A stretch of 64,000 bases of DNA, taken from an uncultured Treponema sp. GTDB lineage: Bacteria; Spirochaetota; Spirochaetia; Treponematales; Treponemataceae. A program made the position numbers and the translations under genes. The notes under the pieces are model-generated. The model did no database searches. It was not told where the DNA came from and worked only from the letters and a program-made list of their open reading frames with translations. Below are positions 27,619-35,312 of this stretch, piece by piece (the stretch's first letter is position 1; each line of letters starts with the position of its first letter). The DNA is taken from assembly GCA_900317625.1 (NCBI GenBank), contig ONHK01000001.1, forward strand, positions 186,001-250,000, given 5' to 3'.

Positions 27619-28368
27619 TTACAGTTCGCAGATTGGAACAAAAGTTTCAGCCTTCAAAGAAGCGCCGCCAATCAAACCGCCGTCAATGTCCGGCTGAGCC
27701 AAAAGTTCAGCAGCATTTGAAGCCTTCATTGAACCGCCATACTGGATGATGATTTCATCAGCAACTTTCTGGTTATAAAGCTTTGCGATATATCCGCGGA
27801 TAAACTTGTGGATTGCCTCCGCATCTGCTGGAGTTGCAGTTTTTCCTGTTCCGATAGCCCAAACTGGCTCGTAGGCGATTGTAACGTTCTTCATCTGCTC
27901 TTTTGTTACACCAGCCAAATCAGCGGAAAGCTGGAAAGCACAAACCTGTTCAGCCTCACCAGCTTCCCGTTCTGCAAGAAGCTCACCGATACAAAGATCA
28001 ACTTCAAGACCGTCGTTCAAAGCCTTGCGTACTTTTTTGTTGATAAGTTCATCTGACTCACCGATTTCGTGGCGGCGTTCTGAGTGTCCAAGAATAACGC
28101 ACTGACAGCCAATATCCTTAAGCATTGTTGTAGAAACTTCACCTGTGTGCGCACCGTTAGAAGTTGCAGCACAGTCCTGAGCCGCAAGAATAATATTTGA
28201 ACCTTTTACAACCTGAGCAACAGCATCAAGATATACAAAAGGAACTCCAATCATGAATTTGTTTGTTTTTCCCTTCAATTGTTCAACAAGGTCTTTTGCA
28301 AGGGCAACTGCTTCAGCCTTTGAAGTGTTCATTTTCCAGTTACCAGCAATGTAATGAGTACGTGCCAT
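27619..28368 (-). CDS. tpiA: Triosephosphate isomerase
   Basis: The 249-residue enzyme has GNWKMNTSKAEA with the catalytic lysine, LGHSERRHEIGE with the catalytic histidine, and AYEPVWAIGTGKTAT with the catalytic glutamate and loop 6. It interconverts dihydroxyacetone phosphate and glyceraldehyde 3-phosphate. AGGAG precedes the ATG. Confidence 0.97.
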   Translation of the reverse strand: MARTHYIAGNWKMNTSKAEAVALAKDLVEQLKGKTNKFMIGVPFVYLDAVAQVVKGSNIILAAQDCAATSNGAHTGEVSTTMLKDIGCQCVILGHSERRHEIGESDELINKKVRKALNDGLEVDLCIGELLAEREAGEAEQVCAFQLSADLAGVTKEQMKNVTIAYEPVWAIGTGKTATPADAEAIHKFIRGYIAKLYNQKVADEIIIQYGGSMKASNAAELLAQPDIDGGLIGGASLKAETFVPICEL

Positions 28369-28419
28369 ATTTTCTCCTATAAGAAGTCGGAAAAATCCGA
28401 TTTAAGTTTTCTGTATAAA

Positions 28420-28448
28420 ATATTAATGAAATGCGCACGTTTTTACAA
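28420..28448 (-). promoter_or_regulatory. Promoter of tpiA
   Basis: TTGTAA (28448-28443), a 17-nt spacer and TAATAT (28425-28420) on the minus strand. A TCGGA/TCCGA hairpin sits in the leader at about 28387-28400. Confidence 0.6.
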
Positions 28449-28462
28449 TAAGAAATATTTTT

Positions 28463-28551
28463 AGGGGAAGTCTCCCCTTACGTCCTATCCCCTCTGCGGG
28501 CTCAAACACCGCCCCGTGGACTTTAGTCCAGTAGTGCAACGGACAACGCCT
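28463..28551 (-). repeat. Dispersed modular repeat, family A, copy 2
   Basis: On the minus strand it reads GGCGTTGTCCGTTGCACTA, the stem TGGACT/AGTCCA (28530-28517), CGGGGCGGTGTTTGAGCCCG, GGGGATAGGACG and the closing stem AGGGGA/TCCCCT (28478-28463). It lies upstream of the tpiA promoter. The rest of the 28369-28687 gap holds the tpiA promoter, this element and the tRNA promoter; I see nothing else there. Confidence 0.78.
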
Positions 28552-28650
28552 GCTGAATATCTTATTTTTAGGGATTTAAATAAAAGCGCAAGCGAATTTA
28601 CAAAATTTACAACTCATAGAAAAAATCCGATATCCAGATTCTTTCTGCAT

Positions 28651-28679
28651 TTTACATAAATCTTTATTTGTGCTATATT
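28651..28679 (+). promoter_or_regulatory. Promoter of the tRNA-Gly gene
   Basis: TTTACA (28651-28656), a 17-nt spacer and TATATT (28674-28679), ending 8 nt before the mature tRNA 5' end. Confidence 0.7.
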
Positions 28680-28687
28680 AAAGCCAT

Positions 28688-28758
28688 GCGGATGTAATAT
28701 AGCGGTAGTATACGACCTTCCCAAGGTTGGCGTGCGGGTTCGACTCCCGTCATCCGCT
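28688..28758 (+). tRNA. tRNA-Gly (anticodon CCC)
   Basis: The 71-nt sequence folds as a cloverleaf: acceptor GCGGATG with CATCCGC, a D arm containing AGCGGTAG, anticodon stem CGACC/GGTTG around loop TTCCCAA (anticodon CCC), and a T arm GCGGG-TTCGACT-CCCGT. The 3' CCA is not encoded; a T run follows directly. Confidence 0.95.
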
Positions 28759-28790
28759 TTTTTTATTTTAAACAAATCCTTAAAAAACAG

Positions 28791-28838
28791 AAAACGTCAT
28801 TCAAAAGAAGCGAACTTCTATCGAATGACGTTTTTTTT
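28791..28838. terminator. Terminator between tRNA-Gly and pgk
   Basis: AAAACGTCATTC (28791-28802) pairs with GAATGACGTTTT (28823-28834) and runs into eight T residues on the plus strand. The A tract on the left arm lets it also terminate pgk from the minus strand. Confidence 0.8.
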
Positions 28839-28894
28839 ATTAAAATAGATTACTTTGTCGCCAAAACTGGTCGTAAACCGGTAAGTAATTCTAA

Positions 28895-30166
28895 CTATTT
28901 TGTAGCTAAGATTGCGATTCCTGGCAATGTTTTTCCTTCAAGGAATTCAAGGGAAGCACCGCCGCCTGTTGAAACATGGCTCATCTTGTCTGCAAGATGG
29001 AACTTGTTTACAGCAGCAACAGAGTCACCGCCACCAACAACTGTCATTGCACCGCGTCCAGTTGCTTCAGCAACAAGGTTTGCTACAGTTTCAGTTCCTT
29101 TTGCAAATGCGTCAAATTCAAATACGCCGACAGGTCCGTTCCATACAACAGATTTTGCTGTTGAAAGAACATCTTTGTAAAGTGCGATTGTCTTTGGACC
29201 AACATCCATAGCCATAAGGTTATCTGGAATATCAACACCATCAACAGCGACAGGAGTAGCGTTTGCGTCAAATTTGTCTGCGGCAACATGGTCAACAGGA
29301 AGAACAATCTTAACGCCTTTTGCTTCTGCGTCTTTCAAAAGTTTTTTAGCAGTGTCAATAAAGTCATCTTCTACCAAAGAGATTCCAACTTTGTGTCCCT
29401 GAACCTTAAGGAAGGTGTAAGCCATTCCACCGCCGATTACAAGTGCGCTTGCGTTTTTCAAAAGGCTTTCCAAAACAGCGATTTTTGAAGAAACTTTAGC
29501 ACCACCGATAATTGCAACCTGTGGTTTCGGAGGATTTTCTACCATCGGCTGGATGTATTTAACTTCTTTTTCCATAAGGAATCCGCCAACAGAAGGAACT
29601 GGCATAAATTTAGCGATAGAAGCTGTAGAAGCCTGATCGCGGTGAGCAGTTCCGAAAGCGTCGTTTACAAAAATATCACCGTAAGTAGCAAGTTCTTTTG
29701 CCATTACATCGCGTTCTGCAGGATCTTTTGAAGTTTCTTCCTTGTGGAAGCGAACATTTTCGAGCATTGCAACAGCTCCGTCTGGAAGTGCATCGATTGC
29801 AGCTTTCTGTCCAAGAGCGTCAGGAAGGAATGTAACTGGCTTTCCAAGTTTTGAAGCAAAATATTCAACAACAGGCTTCATGCGGTTCTTGCCGTTGATA
29901 AACTTTTCTGAATCTGCGTCTGTCCAAGTTTTTCCGGCTTTTTCAGCCTTTTCCTTTGCCTTTTTAACGTCTTTGTTAGGATCGCCAAGGTGGCTCATCA
30001 GAACAAGAGAACGAGGATTCTGCTCAAGAATATATTTGATTGTAGGAAGAGCCGCCATAATTCGTGTATCATCCTGAACAACTCCGTCCTTCATAGGAAC
30101 GTTAAAATCAACACGCATGATAATGCGCTTGCCTTTAAGATCAACGTCTTTTACTGTCTTAATCAT
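28895..30166 (-). CDS. pgk: Phosphoglycerate kinase
   Basis: The 423-residue enzyme has [12 protein letters not shown] at the N terminus, VLMSHLGDP, the central [11 protein letters not shown] region, [12 protein letters not shown] and the C-terminal nucleotide motif [15 protein letters not shown]. It produces ATP in glycolysis. AGAGG precedes the ATG. It has its own promoter and terminator. Confidence 0.97.
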   Translation of the reverse strand: MIKTVKDVDLKGKRIIMRVDFNVPMKDGVVQDDTRIMAALPTIKYILEQNPRSLVLMSHLGDPNKDVKKAKEKAEKAGKTWTDADSEKFINGKNRMKPVVEYFASKLGKPVTFLPDALGQKAAIDALPDGAVAMLENVRFHKEETSKDPAERDVMAKELATYGDIFVNDAFGTAHRDQASTASIAKFMPVPSVGGFLMEKEVKYIQPMVENPPKPQVAIIGGAKVSSKIAVLESLLKNASALVIGGGMAYTFLKVQGHKVGISLVEDDFIDTAKKLLKDAEAKGVKIVLPVDHVAADKFDANATPVAVDGVDIPDNLMAMDVGPKTIALYKDVLSTAKSVVWNGPVGVFEFDAFAKGTETVANLVAEATGRGAMTVVGGGDSVAAVNKFHLADKMSHVSTGGGASLEFLEGKTLPGIAILATK

Positions 30167-30199
30167 AATTTTGACCTCTAAAATTAAAATATCATTTTA

Positions 30200-30228
30200 A
30201 ATATAATAGGTTTAGACTGAAAATTCAA
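30200..30228 (-). promoter_or_regulatory. Promoter of pgk
   Basis: TTGAAT (30228-30223), a 17-nt spacer and TATATT (30205-30200) on the minus strand, giving a leader of about 27 nt with AGAGG. Confidence 0.6.
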
Positions 30229-30288
30229 CAAATAAAAATTTTCATCGTGTTGTAAAAAGTGTATAATTATCTAAAAAAGGCGGTTTTT

Positions 30289-31173
30289 ATGTTCACCCCG
30301 ACAGAAATAATTTTCTCCTCAACAACTTTGTGCAACCTGCATTGCGCACATTGTTTTGTTGACAGAAAGCCTGTTTCGCTGGATGCGGAAGAAGCTGTAA
30401 AATTTTTGGATTCATGCCGTGCATCCAAAAACAGCCAGATTGATAAAATTGGTTTTTCTGGCGGCGAGCCTTTTCTGACGCTGGATTTTTTGTGCAAAAT
30501 TATAAGTTATGCGCGAAAAAACGATTTTATGTTTGACCAGATTATGACAAACGGCGTATGGTGGAAAGATGAAGAAGAACTGAACCAGACTTTACAGAAA
30601 ATATACGATGCCGGTTACGACGGAAAAATCGGAATAAGCTACGACAACTTCCATGGACAGGATTACAAGAAAATACGCATTTTTTGTGCGGCTGTGAACA
30701 AGATTTTTGACGAAGAAAGCATAAACATCCAGGCAGTTGCAGATCCATTTTTGGATGATGAAAAAACGGAAAAACTTGAATCGGAACTGAATGCGCTTGG
30801 AAACGACTTTTCCGCGGATATTTTTGTTTTACCGCAGACTTTTCAGAGCGATGACAAACGTGGCTGGCAAAGCAAAAAATGGTTCAAGGAAGATTTTTGC
30901 GAAGGACCGGGAAATATTCTTTTTGTTCATGCTGATGAAAATATTGCGCCTTGCTGTGGTTTTGCAAATGAAAACTGCGCGCTTTTTATTGGAAAAATAA
31001 CTGACTCTTTTGATTCCGTTATGCAGAACGCAGAGAAAAATCCGATGATAAAACTTTGCTTTGAAAAAGGTCTTTCATCGCTGATTAAAAAACTTGAAAA
31101 AGAAAAAAAACTGCCGGGGAAAACAGGAGACATTTGTACATTTTGCGATTTCATCGCAAAAATGTGCTATTAA
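30289..31173 (+). CDS. Radical SAM protein with C-terminal cysteine cluster, unknown substrate
   Basis: The 294-residue protein has the 4Fe-4S motif CNLHCAHC (near residues 17-24) and the SAM-binding GFSGGEPFL. The C-terminal half holds further cysteines (DFCEGPG, NIAPCCGFANENC and CTFCDF), which resembles a SPASM-like auxiliary cluster domain. Such enzymes often modify peptides or proteins, but no precursor peptide gene is visible nearby. The ATG at 30289 is preferred because AAAAGG lies upstream; a GTG ten codons earlier is the alternative. The last codons coincide with a perfect hairpin that is repeated downstream. Confidence 0.82.
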   Translation: MFTPTEIIFSSTTLCNLHCAHCFVDRKPVSLDAEEAVKFLDSCRASKNSQIDKIGFSGGEPFLTLDFLCKIISYARKNDFMFDQIMTNGVWWKDEEELNQTLQKIYDAGYDGKIGISYDNFHGQDYKKIRIFCAAVNKIFDEESINIQAVADPFLDDEKTEKLESELNALGNDFSADIFVLPQTFQSDDKRGWQSKKWFKEDFCEGPGNILFVHADENIAPCCGFANENCALFIGKITDSFDSVMQNAEKNPMIKLCFEKGLSSLIKKLEKEKKLPGKTGDICTFCDFIAKMCY

Positions 31174-31232
31174 TCAGGAAGCTGCGCCACTGCTCGCTTC
31201 TCTCATGTACATTCTGCGATTTCATCGCAAAA
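31135..31232 (+). repeat. Duplicated 3' end of the radical SAM gene
   Basis: A 27-nt segment at 31135-31161, inside the gene and encoding TFCDFIAK, recurs at 31206-31232 with one mismatch. Each copy is a hairpin of the type TTTTGCGAT-TTC-ATCGCAAAA. The second copy leads straight into family A copy 3. Confidence 0.75.
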
Positions 31233-31234
31233 GC

Positions 31235-31413
31235 GGGCGTTGTACGTTCCACTATCGGGCTAAAGCCCGTAGGGCGGCGTTTGAGCCCGCACGGTGGGTA
31301 GCAACGAAGCTTTTATCTCTTTTATAAGATTATTAATTTAGCTTCGTTTGCAGTTTTGCAAGCAAAACTGTTAATTACTTCTAAAGGCCGTAAAGCGATC
31401 GTCCACCCTTTCC
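31235..31413 (+). repeat. Dispersed modular repeat, family A, copy 3, with extended hairpin region
   Basis: It reads GGGCGTTGTACGTTCCACTA, stem CGGGC-TAAA-GCCCG (31256-31269), GGGCGGCGTTTGAGCCCG and GGTGGGTAGCAACG. An inverted AACGAAGCT/AGCTTCGTT pair and a perfect CAGTTTTGC-AA-GCAAAACTG hairpin (31351-31370) follow. It fills the convergent gap between the radical SAM gene and the CrtO-like gene. Confidence 0.75.
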
Positions 31414-31416
31414 TTT

Positions 31417-32010
31417 TTAATTATTTTTTTTCTGCTGTTTTTTTATAAGAATAGTGTGCATTCGGTGCAAACGAGGAAGGTTATAGCGCAAAATCATAAA
31501 CGGAAAAATGTTCATAAACGCATTTATAAGCGCCGCAGGAAAGCTCATCCGCCATAAAAGATTTTTTGGATAGAGCGCAAGCAGCAAGAATCCAAGGAAA
31601 ACGCCCACAATATGGATAAGCGCGCCGTAATTTGACTCAAGGATAAAACGTTCAATATATTCCGGGCTTTCCGGGTCCGCAACGTGCTTTTTGCTGAACG
31701 CCGTGAACATTCCAAGCTCAAGGATGTGGTCTTTCCAGATTTTTATTCCAAGTTTCTCGTAGAATTTACATTCTTTTTTTGAAACTTTATGAAAATCAAC
31801 GTTGAATCTAAACCATTTCTCAGGAAGGCGGCGAATCAGGAACGCGGAGATTCCGTCCAGCGCAATGCAGCCGGCAATCAGCAAAAGCCCCGCAATAACC
31901 AGAAATTTATTTGAATATGCGGAATTTTCAGCAAGCGAATTTTTTGTAAGCAGATTCAAAATGATAATCGCTGCGTCGCCGCCAAAAATACAGATAACAT
32001 AAAACAGCAT
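31417..32010 (-). CDS. Integral membrane protein, CrtO-like acyltransferase family
   Basis: The 197-residue protein has about four to five membrane segments. It contains RLPEKWFRFN, CKFYEKLGIKIWKDHILELG and NIFPFMILRYNLPRLHRM, a pattern I associate with the glycosyl-4,4'-diaponeurosporenoate acyltransferase (CrtO) family. A carotenoid substrate is not implied; the neighbouring PlsC-type acyltransferase and glycosyltransferase suggest lipid or glycolipid acylation. A GAGAG-type ribosome site precedes the ATG. Confidence 0.6.
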   Translation of the reverse strand: MLFYVICIFGGDAAIIILNLLTKNSLAENSAYSNKFLVIAGLLLIAGCIALDGISAFLIRRLPEKWFRFNVDFHKVSKKECKFYEKLGIKIWKDHILELGMFTAFSKKHVADPESPEYIERFILESNYGALIHIVGVFLGFLLLALYPKNLLWRMSFPAALINAFMNIFPFMILRYNLPRLHRMHTILIKKQQKKNN

Positions 32011-32041
32011 TTTTTCTCTCTTTTTGACTTTTTTAGTCTGT

Positions 32042-32878
32042 TTATTTTTTTAGATACGTTAAAGGGATTCTGTAAAAATCCTCGTAAGTTTTTTTCCAGA
32101 GCGCATAATTTTTTTCTTTCATTTCCGCGCAGTTTTCGTGCACAGATTTGTTTTCATCCGGAAATATTGCCGGCAGAATATGGACTGTGTATTCCTGAAC
32201 TGGAAATCCATCCGGACCGGCTATTTTTGAATCTTCCATCGTTATGAACATTGGAATAACCGGCACCTTATTTTCTGCGGCAAAGCGGAATGCGCCTGGC
32301 GTAAGGGGTCTAGGTTTTCTGTAATTCCACCATAAGGCCTGCTCCGCGTATACCAGGATTTTTTCCCCGCGCTTTAAAAAACTAGAAACGGCTTTCATCA
32401 TTTCTTTCATGCAGCTTAAATTGCTGCTTAAAGGAATTGTGTTCGCGTAATGGAACAGGAATCCGAAAAATCCTGGAAAATTTGTAAAATTTCCTTCGCG
32501 GATTATCTTGTAAAGCTCATTTTTTTTAACGTGACCTTCAATCGCTTTGTAAACCGCAAAATTATCAAACGGATTAAAGTGGTTGCAGGTTATGATTGCG
32601 CCCTGTTTTTCAAGCGGAAGATAATTTTCTTTTAGCCCGCGGACTTCCTTGATTATCAGCGCCTTGTTTTTTATAAGGGAATTGATAAATATTCTGCCAA
32701 GAAAGTTCGCAAGTTTTGTAAGAATTCTTGTTGAAAACTTCTTCTGAAAATAATCTACTTTGTCCAGCGTTAGCGGAATAGTTTCCGGGTCAGCTTCAAC
32801 ATCTCGTGACCACCATTCGTTACGCTCGTACTCATCGATTTTAGCAAGGATTTCAAGTCGTTCAGCAGATTTTTCCAT
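32042..32878 (-). CDS. PlsC-type lysophospholipid acyltransferase
   Basis: The 278-residue protein has the acyltransferase HX4D motif NHFNPFD (His100, Asp105), a second block LVYAEQALWW, and a KVPVIPMFITM strand. The N-terminal 50 residues (NEWWSRDVEADPETIP) look like those of related treponemal acyltransferases, which supports the ATG at 32878. That start lies 109 nt inside the glycosyltransferase gene in another frame. AAAGAG precedes it. It probably acylates a lysophospholipid or glycolipid at the membrane. Confidence 0.83.
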   Translation of the reverse strand: MEKSAERLEILAKIDEYERNEWWSRDVEADPETIPLTLDKVDYFQKKFSTRILTKLANFLGRIFINSLIKNKALIIKEVRGLKENYLPLEKQGAIITCNHFNPFDNFAVYKAIEGHVKKNELYKIIREGNFTNFPGFFGFLFHYANTIPLSSNLSCMKEMMKAVSSFLKRGEKILVYAEQALWWNYRKPRPLTPGAFRFAAENKVPVIPMFITMEDSKIAGPDGFPVQEYTVHILPAIFPDENKSVHENCAEMKEKNYALWKKTYEDFYRIPLTYLKK

Positions 32879-33813
32879 ATATCATATCTCTTTACGTAAG
32901 TGTTGTAATAATTTGTCTCGCTGTTCGCTTCCTGGGTGCACATATTTATAAGATTTTCAAGACCAGCGTTGTCATTCGCACGTGCTTCATCTGAATAGTT
33001 TGCAAGTTTTTCATGGATAAGACTTGCAAATTCAGTTTTTTCCGCGTATTTCCAGAAATATTCCTCATATTTTACACCTGTTGCATGCCATGGCTTTCTG
33101 TTCAAGTTATAATGAACAAGTTTAAGCGTGCTTTCATCAAATCCAGGAGTGAAAATAGCGCCTTTATTCCAGCCAGTTTCTATGAACTTTACCTTATTTT
33201 TGCAGATTACATTCAGATAATCCTGATCCTGGGCAACGCGGAATTTATATTTTTTCATCAATTCCACAAACTGGGAAAGAACATCATACTTGCGGAATGC
33301 GGCAAGATTCATAACCATAATGCCTGCATTAAAATATTCTGCGGCAGGAACTCCAAGGGCTTTTTCTACATATTCAGAAAACGGCAGATATTTAAAAAGT
33401 GATTCATCAGGAATTGCACCAAGATAAAAATTACGTACATTTGTATTGAAAAGCTCGCTTATGTCGCCCAAAACGGCAATGTCGCAATCAAGGTAAAGCG
33501 CCTTATTGTATTGAGGAAACATATCTGCAATAAAGAACCGATAATAAGTTGCCATTGAATAATAATCGCGGATGGCAAATTTTTCTTTTACAGATTCTAC
33601 AGTTTCGGAAAGAGAAACAAATTCGACTGAAACATTTTCTGAATTGTATTTTTCCAGAACTGACTTAAATTCCTCGCGGATATTCGTTGTAAGAATATAG
33701 AATTTGTACTGATAATCTTTGCTTGCATTGTCAAGAATTGATTCAAGAGTTACTGCAATAAACGGCGCATAATTGTCATCAGCAGCAAAAAAAACAGGAA
33801 TAACTTTTTTCAT
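32770..33813 (-). CDS. Family 8 glycosyltransferase
   Basis: The 347-residue protein starts IPVFFAADDNYAPFIAVTL, has the metal-binding DxD motif ALYLDCDIAVLGD (Asp109, Asp111), and EYFNAGIMVMNLAAFR, then WNKGAIF and KLVHYNLNRKPWH, all typical of GT8 enzymes such as lipopolysaccharide glucosyl/galactosyltransferases. GGGAG precedes the ATG. The last 36 codons overlap the acyltransferase gene. Confidence 0.9.
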   Translation of the reverse strand: MKKVIPVFFAADDNYAPFIAVTLESILDNASKDYQYKFYILTTNIREEFKSVLEKYNSENVSVEFVSLSETVESVKEKFAIRDYYSMATYYRFFIADMFPQYNKALYLDCDIAVLGDISELFNTNVRNFYLGAIPDESLFKYLPFSEYVEKALGVPAAEYFNAGIMVMNLAAFRKYDVLSQFVELMKKYKFRVAQDQDYLNVICKNKVKFIETGWNKGAIFTPGFDESTLKLVHYNLNRKPWHATGVKYEEYFWKYAEKTEFASLIHEKLANYSDEARANDNAGLENLINMCTQEANSETNYYNTYVKRYDIWKNLLNDLKSLLKSMSTSVTNGGHEMLKLTRKLFR

Positions 33814-33932
33814 TTTTCAAATCTCCCACAGCCTTTTTGGCAGTCTGAAAATATAGACACAACATGAAAACAAAGGTTGCAAAAAAAAAAGAAAAAATTT
33901 GATTGCGCAATTTCCTCAACAAATACGCTAAA

Positions 33933-33965
33933 CAAAAAAGGCATCCTTTTTCAGGATGCCTTTTT
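33933..33965 (-). terminator. Second (duplicated) gap terminator
   Basis: AGGCATCC/GGATGCCT stem followed by a T tract on the minus strand; a copy of the terminator at 34114. Confidence 0.8.
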
Positions 33966-34020
33966 ACTTCACGAATCAGCTAAAATTAGCAGTTTTCGCT
34001 GAAGTATTTGATTGTGATTA

Positions 34021-34085
34021 CCCAAAATGCGAGCAGTGCGCAGCATTTTGCGGGAGCACAACTCGAAGAGTTTGCGACCACCTCA
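34021..34085. repeat. Dispersed repeat, family B, copy 1
   Basis: It shows AAAATGC/GCATTTT arms, GTGCGCAGCA, GCGGGAGCACAAC and the hairpin AACTC-GAA-GAGTT. GTGCGYAGCA followed by GCGSGAGCACAAC recurs, inverted, at 38627-38669. Confidence 0.6.
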
Positions 34086-34113
34086 ATATGAAAGAACAAT
34101 CAAATAAGTTAAA

Positions 34114-34146
34114 CAAAAAAGGCATCCTTTTTCAGGATGCCTTTTC
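34114..34146 (-). terminator. gap Rho-independent terminator
   Basis: AAAAGGCATCC and GGATGCCTTTT enclose TGAAAAA on the minus strand and lead into a T tract, about 20 nt after the gap stop. Confidence 0.9.
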
Positions 34147-34166
34147 ACTTCACGAATCAGCTAAAA

Positions 34167-35201
34167 TTAGCAGTTTTCGCTGAAGTATTTGATTGTTCTT
34201 ACCATCTGTGATGTGTAAGAATTTTCGTTGTCGTACCAAGAAACAACCTGTACCTGATATGTATCATCAGATACTTTAGATACCATTGTCTGTGTAGCAT
34301 CGAAAAGTGAGCCGAAGCGCATACCGATTACATCTGAAGAAACAATCTGATCTTCGTTGTATCCGAAAGATTCTGTTGCTTCAGCTTTCATAGCTGCGTT
34401 GATAGCTTCTTTTGTAACTTCTTTGTTTGTCTTGATTACAGCTGTAAGGATTGTTGTAGATCCTGTTGGAACTGGAACACGCTGAGCTGAACCAATCAAT
34501 TTTCCGTTCAATTCAGGAATTACAAGACCGATAGCCTTTGCAGCACCTGTTGAGTTAGGAACGATGTTCTGAGCACCTGCGCGTGAACGGCGGAGGTCAC
34601 CCTTGCGCTGAGGACCGTCAAGAATCATCTGGTCGCCAGTGTAAGCGTGGATTGTAGACATAATTCCGCTCTGGATTGGAGCAAAGTCATTCAATGCTTT
34701 AGCCATTGGAGCCAAGCAGTTTGTTGTACAAGAAGCGGCAGAAATGATGTTGTCGTTCTTTGTAAGAGTCTTGTGGTTTACATTGAAAACGATTGTTGGA
34801 AGATCGTTTCCAGCAGGCGCAGAAATTACAACCTTGCGTGCACCAGCCTTAATATGAGCTTCTGCCTTTTCTTTTGATGTGTAGAAACCTGTACATTCAA
34901 GAACAACGTCTACCTTGTTTGCTGCCCAAGGACAGTTAGCTGCATCTTTTTCAGCAGAGATTTTAATTTCTTTTCCATCTACGATAATAGAATCTTCTGT
35001 AGCTGATACAGTGTGCTTGTTTTCACCGATTTTTCCAGCGAATCCACCCTGTGCTGTATCATACTTCAAAAGATGAGCAAGCATAGCTGGGCTTGTCAAA
35101 TCGTTGATAGCAACAACTTCATAACCTTCTGCGTCAAACATCTGACGGAAAGCCAAACGGCCGATACGACCGAAACCATTAATAGCAACTCTAACTGCCA
35201 T
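34167..35201 (-). CDS. gap: Glyceraldehyde-3-phosphate dehydrogenase, type I
   Basis: The 344-residue enzyme has the NAD-binding [16 protein letters not shown], the catalytic [17 protein letters not shown] and the late [20 protein letters not shown] precedes the ATG. It catalyses the glycolytic oxidation of glyceraldehyde 3-phosphate. It has its own promoter and terminator. Confidence 0.97.
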   Translation of the reverse strand: MAVRVAINGFGRIGRLAFRQMFDAEGYEVVAINDLTSPAMLAHLLKYDTAQGGFAGKIGENKHTVSATEDSIIVDGKEIKISAEKDAANCPWAANKVDVVLECTGFYTSKEKAEAHIKAGARKVVISAPAGNDLPTIVFNVNHKTLTKNDNIISAASCTTNCLAPMAKALNDFAPIQSGIMSTIHAYTGDQMILDGPQRKGDLRRSRAGAQNIVPNSTGAAKAIGLVIPELNGKLIGSAQRVPVPTGSTTILTAVIKTNKEVTKEAINAAMKAEATESFGYNEDQIVSSDVIGMRFGSLFDATQTMVSKVSDDTYQVQVVSWYDNENSYTSQMVRTIKYFSENC

Positions 35202-35239
35202 GTTAAATCTCCTAAAAAAATATTTTTAAGTTTGATTAG

Positions 35240-35268
35240 AATTTAATGAATTCAGCGAAATAATGCAA
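35240..35268 (-). promoter_or_regulatory. Promoter of gap
   Basis: TTGCAT (35268-35263), a 17-nt spacer and TAAATT (35245-35240) on the minus strand. Confidence 0.55.
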
Positions 35269-35312
35269 TAACAAAAAGTCTTATGTGCAGATTTTATGCT
35301 TCCTCAACAGAT

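Larger units (their letters stand above)
33929..34196 (-). repeat. Duplicated gap 3' end with terminator
   Basis: The 87-nt segment 34110-34196, which holds the last nine gap codons, the stop and the terminator hairpin, recurs at 33929-34015 with a single mismatch. Between the copies lies a family B repeat and a 15-nt inverted copy (34092-34106) of the gap 3' end (34186-34200). Confidence 0.92.

Noticed and set aside
28840..28894. Possible short duplicate of the pgk 3' end
   Set aside because: The spacer can be read as a second LATK-stop on the minus strand, but only about five codons match, too few to distinguish from chance.
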